A stretch of 64,000 nucleotides of DNA. Source: Gnetum montanum (lineage: Eukaryota; Streptophyta; Gnetopsida; Gnetales; Gnetaceae). Below the pieces are notes generated by a model that ran no database searches, had not been told where the DNA came from, and worked only from the letters and a program-made list of their open reading frames with translations. Location of the stretch: contig MNCI01036143.1 in assembly GCA_015680685.1 (NCBI GenBank), positions 149,825 through 213,824 on the forward strand. Direction: 5' to 3'. Positions 57,907-64,000 of this stretch are shown in pieces. How positions within the stretch are numbered: the stretch's first letter is position 1; each line of letters begins with the position of its first letter. The position numbers and the translations under genes were made by a program.

Positions 57907-57930
57907 GGACAAGTTAATGTATGCTTAGTA

Positions 57931-60900
57931 ATTGATTTTACAAAGTTCATTGTACTTGAAACACAAAGTTAAACATCATAATTCTAAGAAAAGCACACTA
58001 ATAATAAATGTTTCAAACCATAATATGACTTCAAACAGGAACAAAAGATCACCTACCAAGGAACTACAAAGAAGTAATGAAAAAATAAATGAAGAAGAAG
58101 ATAGGAGTATGTCAATGCAAACAAGGATCTCATATGCTCATCTTGATCCTTACTATCTTGATTTCATGTTCATCTTTCATCAAGACAACTAACTCAGGTG
58201 GAGAGATCTACAAGAAAATGTTGTTCTACTACCAAAACGTTCAACACTTACGCTTCAAATTTCTCTCAAGGGGATGAAGCTAAGTGAAGCACTTAGAGGG
58301 TATCATGAAACCAAATACATGATCTGACCATATGAACCTACTGATGAGAAGTTAAGGAAAGACCATGTTATGGAAGCAAGACATGAACAAGACAAAGAAA
58401 AGATAGTCAATTCTACTTTTATCTTGGAGGAACTTTATGGAGATGTGTTCATTTCTAAATAACAATATAATCATGATTTCCAGTTCCATAAGCCTATCAT
58501 TTGATTGGATGAACCTCTTAAGAATAAATCACACTCTGAATTAGTAGAGATACTTAGGTAGTAGGCACAAGACTCAAGGTACAAGCAAAACTCAAGGCCA
58601 AAGGTTCCTTCTAGGTCTCATAGGGAAGAACATTAGAGTCATCATAGGAGGACAAGCCAACATCATTCTCCTATTGCCTCATTTTCATTCTCACAATAAA
58701 CAAAAGATTCTAACAGAAGGAGGAAAAAGTACAAGGATCATTATATGGAAGTGAGGAGAACTCATGATCACTATGATCGGCAACACTATTACTCAAGACA
58801 TTTTGATTCAAAAGATGAAGAGTATGAGTAGTATAGGCATAGGGATTGTGGAAATCATGAAAGAGATGAGCATAGAATGGAATACTACTTTAACCAAGTG
58901 CACGAACCTAATCAAGATAATGAACCCTTGATGGAAACTTGCAACATGATTAACATGCAAGAAGCTATTCACATTCCAACTAGGCACATGAGGGATAGTC
59001 AAATAAAATAGCTTGACATGAAAAAAATAGCAAGATTTGAAGGTGGCTATAATGCTAATCCACAACATCACCTTCAAGATTTCCACAATTCCTATGCCCT
59101 ACATAATATCGAAAGCAACTGGCAAAAGTTAAATTTGTTTCCAAAAACACTTGTGAAGGAGGCAAAAAGCTAGTATAGATCATTACAACTTGAGTCAATT
59201 AGACATTGATGTACCATGCTAGAACTCTTAAACAAAAAATATCAAACTTATTCGTGAGTGTCTAACTTAAGAAAATAGATCTAAGCATAGAAACAAGGGA
59301 CTTATGAGATCCTTGATGCACAACTGGCAGATACTATTTATGGTTGCAAGAATTCCCAAGCAATGCATTCTCATCAAGGAAATAGCTCAAACACATTGTA
59401 GATGGGTTACTGAGAAAAACTAGAGAGACCCCTGGGATTTATGCCTAAGGTAGATAGTCTAAAATGACTACTCACCACATCTAAAGATTAATTGATCAAG
59501 TATCAAAGGAGGAAAGAAAACTCAAGAAGAGACAGTTAGCTAAGGAATATAACAAAGATCCATTGATTAGAAAAAGATATGCATGGATGTGTGACAATCA
59601 AGAGGATGAAACCTTGGAAGATTTTATTTAGAAAAAAACTCTACCTATTCAAAAATCAATCAATGATATAGTAGATAAAATAGAGAAAGTCTGGGATTCA
59701 GTGAATGAGAAATTTTCTACAACCCTAAAGATTGTGGAGGAAAAGACTAGATAAGAACTTAATAGGAATAAGAAAGGAAAGAAGAAAAGAGCTAACAGAT
59801 AAGAAAGTTATAAGCATAAAGGAAACGTTGCTCCCATTTAAGGATATACTGACTCTAGTTTAGAGGAAGAGAAAGGATGTAATGTGTGCTAGTATCAACA
59901 TCCTAAGGAATGTTGCCTTGTTATGGTCCACTTGCAGGAATCTAGGATATATCCACTCAATCTAAACTTTGTCAAAAAGCAGATGCCCATGGGACTATGT
60001 TATCCTAAAGGTAATATCAAGCAAACTTTCTAGCTAACATGTTACCCAAGAGAAGCCTACCCTCAACCACAGGAGCAATATCAGTAGTAGTGGCATGAAC
60101 TAGAGATGTGGGCAATGCCACCACCAATGCAAAAATATCCATATAGGCAACCAACATCCAATATCTCTAAGAAACACATTAGTTCAAACTTCTTCTCCTT
60201 ATTATCCACTAGAATACTATAGACCTACTACTCTAAGGATGGAACATAGTCCTTATGCACATTCGCTAGTATCTGGCCCATTAAATCTCCCTTCTAATTC
60301 TTTACCACCAAGGCCACCACTCACTATGCAAGGGGAATTTCTATCACAGCTACAATAGAGGAGATTTGGAAGGATAGTGAACATACAAGTGAAGGATCCT
60401 ACTAGTACCACTAAGGGCTAAATAAAGAAATGTCCTTTCTTTAGGACAAGTCCTAAAAGGATTAGTAGAGTCAAAACTTCATTAAGATCAACTTCTTCCA
60501 TATAAATTCCACCTACCAACCACAAGCTTTCAACATTATTAAACAAAAACATGCAAATTGTCATGCTTACAAAAATAGTCATAGATTGGATTAAGGTAGG
60601 ACCACTCCCTAAGAAGATAATTGATCTAGGAATTCCTTTGATTTTCCTATGAGTAGTTAAAAATATACCATGCAAAGTTCTATTAGACTTAGGTTCTAGG
60701 GTAAATTTGATCTCTTACAAAACATATCTAGTATGGAACCTACCATCCTTAAAAGAGTGTAATATCGATTTGGAACTTGTAGATTAGTCTGTTGTCATTC
60801 CTTTGGGATAGATTAAGGATGTGGTGACCACTATCAATGGGTGATCTTATCTAGTATACTTTCTTATGATTGATGTAAAAAATAAGGATAATGAATTTCC

Positions 60901-61080
60901 AATTATCATGGAGAGGACATGGCTTAGCATAATCAATGCAAAGTTAATCATGAGAGACTTATCTATTGAAATATCTAAGGACAAGCATGGAGAAATACAT
61001 ATGTAGTGGTTTCCATGCATCACTACGTATACTAAAGGGTGTAGTCATGGATCAACCTTTCAGAATGTTAACACAGTTAG
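57931..61080 (+). pseudogene. gag-protease of element G
   Basis: An N-terminal charged region (about 57980-58190) is followed by Arg/His/Tyr-rich stretches. The gag core near 59050-59470 matches F (PQHHLQDFHNSYALHNIESNW; YQTYS) with many stops. A Pro/Tyr-rich region follows (60050-60360). The protease segment reads LLDLGSRVNLISY (about 60680-60720; the usual DGGS-type active site appears as DLGS) and IMERTWLSI (about 60907-60935). No RT follows. It would supply the virus-like core if intact; this copy is not translatable through. Confidence 0.75.
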
Positions 61081-62286
61081 TACAACAATCCACAATGCAA
61101 GTGGAAAGAAAATGTATGAAAAGGGAGTAAGGATGACCAAACTAAAAGATAACTTGTGGCAAATAACTAAGAATCTTTATCTATTCAAAATATGCATGGA
61201 ACAATCTAATTCACTAATTAATTCCCACTCTATGAAAATAACTCCAAATAAAAGCCCAAAAATGAGACTACTAACTCATAATCATACATCAAAAGGAAAA
61301 GAAAAAAAACTTAGATGAACAAACTCAACTACCATCATGATCACATGGGATAATAATAGAAAAGTTAAATCAATAAAGATCATAAGTAAACCACCTAGAG
61401 CGTATGATCTAGGAGATCTAGGAAGCATTTTCCAAATGTTAACCCATGAGTTCAATTGTGGGGCAGATGTCTTATCTTGATCAGGAAATTAATAAGTTTT
61501 TTTCCATTTTTCTTTTGCAATTATTTCTACTTCTCCTATTTCTTCATCCAAATTTTCCATTCTTTTATATTTTTCATTTCTTAAATTTTTGATATTCTTT
61601 TACATTTTTTAATTTTTTAACATCTTTCATTCTTAGACATTTTTCATTTCTTACATCTTTTTCAAATTTTTACTATTTTTTCATACTTTTTTTTCATTTC
61701 CTTTGTAAATAATTTTGATTATCAATAAAGCACATTATGAAAAGGCAAGGTGTAGCCTAATAAGTAAAGATTTATCTATGTTCTAATGTCAGAAGGGATT
61801 GATTATTTGAATAGTGAGCCCACATCCTCCATCAATCTGTTTCATTAACAAGATGTTCTTACTATGATCATAACGATATTCTTCTTATCATACAACTAAT
61901 AATAAACTTGTGATCATTATGGCTAGGCTAAAAAGTGAAGAACTAAGAGGGAATGTAAAGGATGTGACATGAAGGGGATTTTTGGATTCTCTTGGATTAC
62001 TATTGTGAGTTCAATCATGTTGCTAAGGTTGTATCATATCCTCATAGATCTAACGAAAAATATGAATAAGAGTAAAATAAGTGTTGCTTTACCACATCAC
62101 TGTAAAGACATGTTACCCATGCCTCAAGGTAGTCCTTTGGTAAGGTTGACATAGATAAACATAAAAGAGCACAAAATAAATTTCTAGGGGTCCCAATGAA
62201 AAGACATGTTACCCATGCTTGAAGGTAGGCAACTTCTTAGAAATTGAAAAAAAATAATAAGTGCCATAAATAAAATCCTTCCTTGG
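61081..62286 (+). other. Non-coding part of element G
   Basis: No supported gene. It includes a T-rich stretch (61500-61700) built on CATTTTTCATTTCTTA-like pieces, and a segment similar to F at 53.0-53.3 kb. Confidence 0.6.
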
Positions 62287-63109
62287 TGATGAATAGTGAG
62301 GTACCCCTACGTCCAACCATATGAATCATAAGCGTTCACACATGATCCAGTCAAATTCCATGGATGGAACCAGTTATGCATCTAAATTGTTATGCCTTAA
62401 TTATAGTTCTCAATCTTCTCATTTGGACTAGTGGTAGCTTTATTTAGCCCTATGATTGTTGTTAAGGCATATGATTGATGTTGTCTAGCCCTATGTTGCT
62501 CCTAATGATAATAAAGAGATAAATTAATTAAGCTAATTAATAGTGGAAAGTAAAATCTAAGCTAGCCTACGTGCAATGAGTATCTATCCCTAATCATCTG
62601 GACATCCCTTGGACTTTGTGTAACTACTACTAGGATTACTAGGCATATGTCATTGGGCTTACCAAACGATACACTATTAGGTTACCAAATAATTACACCT
62701 AAGCACTCACGATTAGTCATACTCATTCTGCTTAATGAGAAGAATACTAAATAGCAATAAATGAAAATATTAACTAAATAAAATAGTAAATAATTAAAAG
62801 AAATAATAAATCTAAGTGGATGCTGCAATGATGGAAGTAATCTTGATCTTTATTTTTGGTCATGTAATATGTCCAAGTACATCACACTATGGGAATGCAC
62901 CAGGAACAACATAACTTAAAAACAAGAATCTAGGAAAATTTATCTAAAATATCATAACAAAACTATGTTCCAACCATGCACCCAAGTGTTGTATTTATAG
63001 GTTAGCATAGAAGAGATGATATTGGATATCCAACATCATTTCTTGGTACTTGATATCGTGTATTTGATATCAAGGCTCTGATATTGGGTACTCGATATTA
63101 GACCTAACA
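62287..63109 (-). repeat. 3' LTR of element H
   Basis: On the minus strand it runs from TGTTAGGTCTAATATCG to CTCACTATTCATCA, 823 bp. It has a minus-strand TATA box at 62992-62999. GATATC-like words lie between 63020 and 63100, just upstream of the TATA in LTR orientation. Confidence 0.8.
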
Positions 63110-63344
63110 AAAATCATGGCTCATCGTACCCTCATTACTAAATAAAAACTTGTCCTTAAGTTAAACAAAATGAGGAACCTGTTCCTTACAAAATATTTGG
63201 AAGCTATGGAATTATTAGCTAACTCAAATAAATAAAAAAATTAAGTCTTACATGCTACAGTGATATTATACAAAAATTTGGACACAACATTACAAGACAT
63301 AAAATTGGGGAAGTTCATGTAGTTCTTGGAGGTGGTGGCTCCTC

Positions 63345-64000
63345 CATTGGTCACTTTCCTTTATCACTAGGCTTCAAAAATTTGTACTGGTTGAGTAGTG
63401 TTTGTAACTTCTCTTCTTCCGTCCTTGGGTCATGTACTATCCAGGTTGTTAAATTGATGTGTGTTGGTGCCAATAAGTCCCATGGCCATGGTAGCTATAG
63501 AAACATTTTGTTGATGTTCATGTACTAAGCCACAAACTACCATTGTTCCTTTTCAAAGGCCTTGGCCTTTTCCTTTAACTCATGATGATATGTTAATCTC
63601 CTGGCCAAGTTTGAGGTTACATCCTTCCATCCATGGTAGTAAGCCTTGCTCACATCTAATTTTGAGTTTGCTACATGGAGTTTCTATAAAGCATCACTTC
63701 TATTCGTGAACTCTTTTTTATATAATGCATAGGTGGTTACTACTTTTTGCTCTAATTTATTTCTCATATGACCTACTATTAACATGGCAAGGTTGGCATA
63801 TCGAAGGTTAGCCAATGCCATGTGTTATTTTAATTCCTTAATTTATAGGTCTTTATTCTTCACTTCTGCTTAGTGAACTAGTCCATAACTATCTAGAATA
63901 AGCTACCAATAAGGATTTTGTGCTAACATGAATCCAATGCAAGCTTTTGCCATATGGATTTCCTTCTTGTTTATTTGCTTATACATGCCAGATGAGTCCC
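63345..64000 (-). pseudogene. Coiled-coil-like ORF remnant before the 3' LTR of H
   Basis: The minus-strand translation gives charged, helix-prone sequence with stops: GWKDVTSNLARRLTYHHELK and EKAKAFEKEQW (about 63640-63540), later DPRTEEEKLQTLLNQYKFLK near 63430-63370. Athila elements often carry an extra ORF here (env-like or unknown). The composition recalls exon 6 of the antisense gene of B, but I cannot claim homology. It continues beyond the window. Confidence 0.5.

Larger units (their letters stand above)
57030..62286 (+). mobile_element. Element G: Athila-like element, interrupted by H
   Basis: Has a 5' LTR (about 57038-57890), primer-binding site, gag and a protease fragment, then non-coding sequence to 62286 where the oppositely oriented LTR of H begins. 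RT and integrase are not seen, so the copy is either non-autonomous or continues beyond H. Confidence 0.75.
62287..64000 (-). mobile_element. Element H: 3' end of an Athila-like element on the minus strand
   Basis: The minus strand reads the internal 3' region (64000-63110) and then the 3' LTR (63109-62287). The sequence before the LTR (AAGGAACAGGTTCCTCATTT on the minus strand) matches the same place in F. The rest lies outside the window. Confidence 0.75.

Noticed and set aside
61500-61700. T-rich simple sequence as a terminator or regulatory element
   Set aside because: It is a low-complexity run of CATTTTTCATTTC pieces inside element G with no supporting context.

Overview
The window is plant nuclear DNA made almost entirely of nested and broken LTR retrotransposons. 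No intact host gene is visible. Very long Ty3/gypsy elements of the Tat type (dual RNase H), Athila-like elements with a tRNA-Asp-type primer site, a LINE fragment and a captured NLR resistance-gene fragment point to a large, repeat-rich plant genome. A gymnosperm such as a conifer is my guess, not a demonstration. Decay is dominated by C-to-T (and G-to-A) changes, as expected for old methylated DNA.

Layout, left to right. Element A (1 to about 11430) is a 5'-truncated Tat-like copy whose pol is split by a 3.16 kb insertion (6357-9520) carrying an N gap and an NB-ARC fragment. Element C (about 11430-13470 and 30583-43458) is a more diverged relative, itself split by element B. Element B (13471-30582) is the most complete copy: two ~1.3 kb LTRs, near-identical 5-bp target duplications, gag-protease, and RT-RH-aRH-integrase. 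Element D (43459-47090) is only a 3' remnant and LTR of a C-like element. From 47091 onward come Athila-like elements E (minus), F (plus), G (plus) and H (minus), with a LINE-type RT fragment between F and G.

The most interesting structure is inside A, B and C. Between protease and reverse transcriptase each element carries a separate gene on the opposite strand, with its own TATA box. In B it reads as seven exons (23759 to 19651, minus) with six GT-AG introns; the five junctions I could check keep phase, and it gives a protein of roughly 1075 residues. Exons 2-4 and their splice sites are recognisable in A, and exon 1, part of exon 2 and the probable last exon in C. The block is bracketed by arrays of a shared core (roughly ATGAC-n-TAAACTRGC), and the same core recurs after integrase. 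A second, palindromic word (GCGTATACGC in A/B; GCATAGC/GCTATGC in C/D) fills both the LTR and the first intron or leader of the antisense gene, and it changes together in both places between subfamilies. This suggests, as a hypothesis, an element-encoded trans-acting factor with cognate sites at both promoters. The sense transcript may splice across the whole antisense gene, as Ogre elements splice between protease and RT.

Several single-N positions mark probable assembly faults: an inverted 57-bp piece inside exon 4 of the antisense gene, a duplicated contig end at 51258-51383, and a 46-bp inverted duplicate at 56618-57037.
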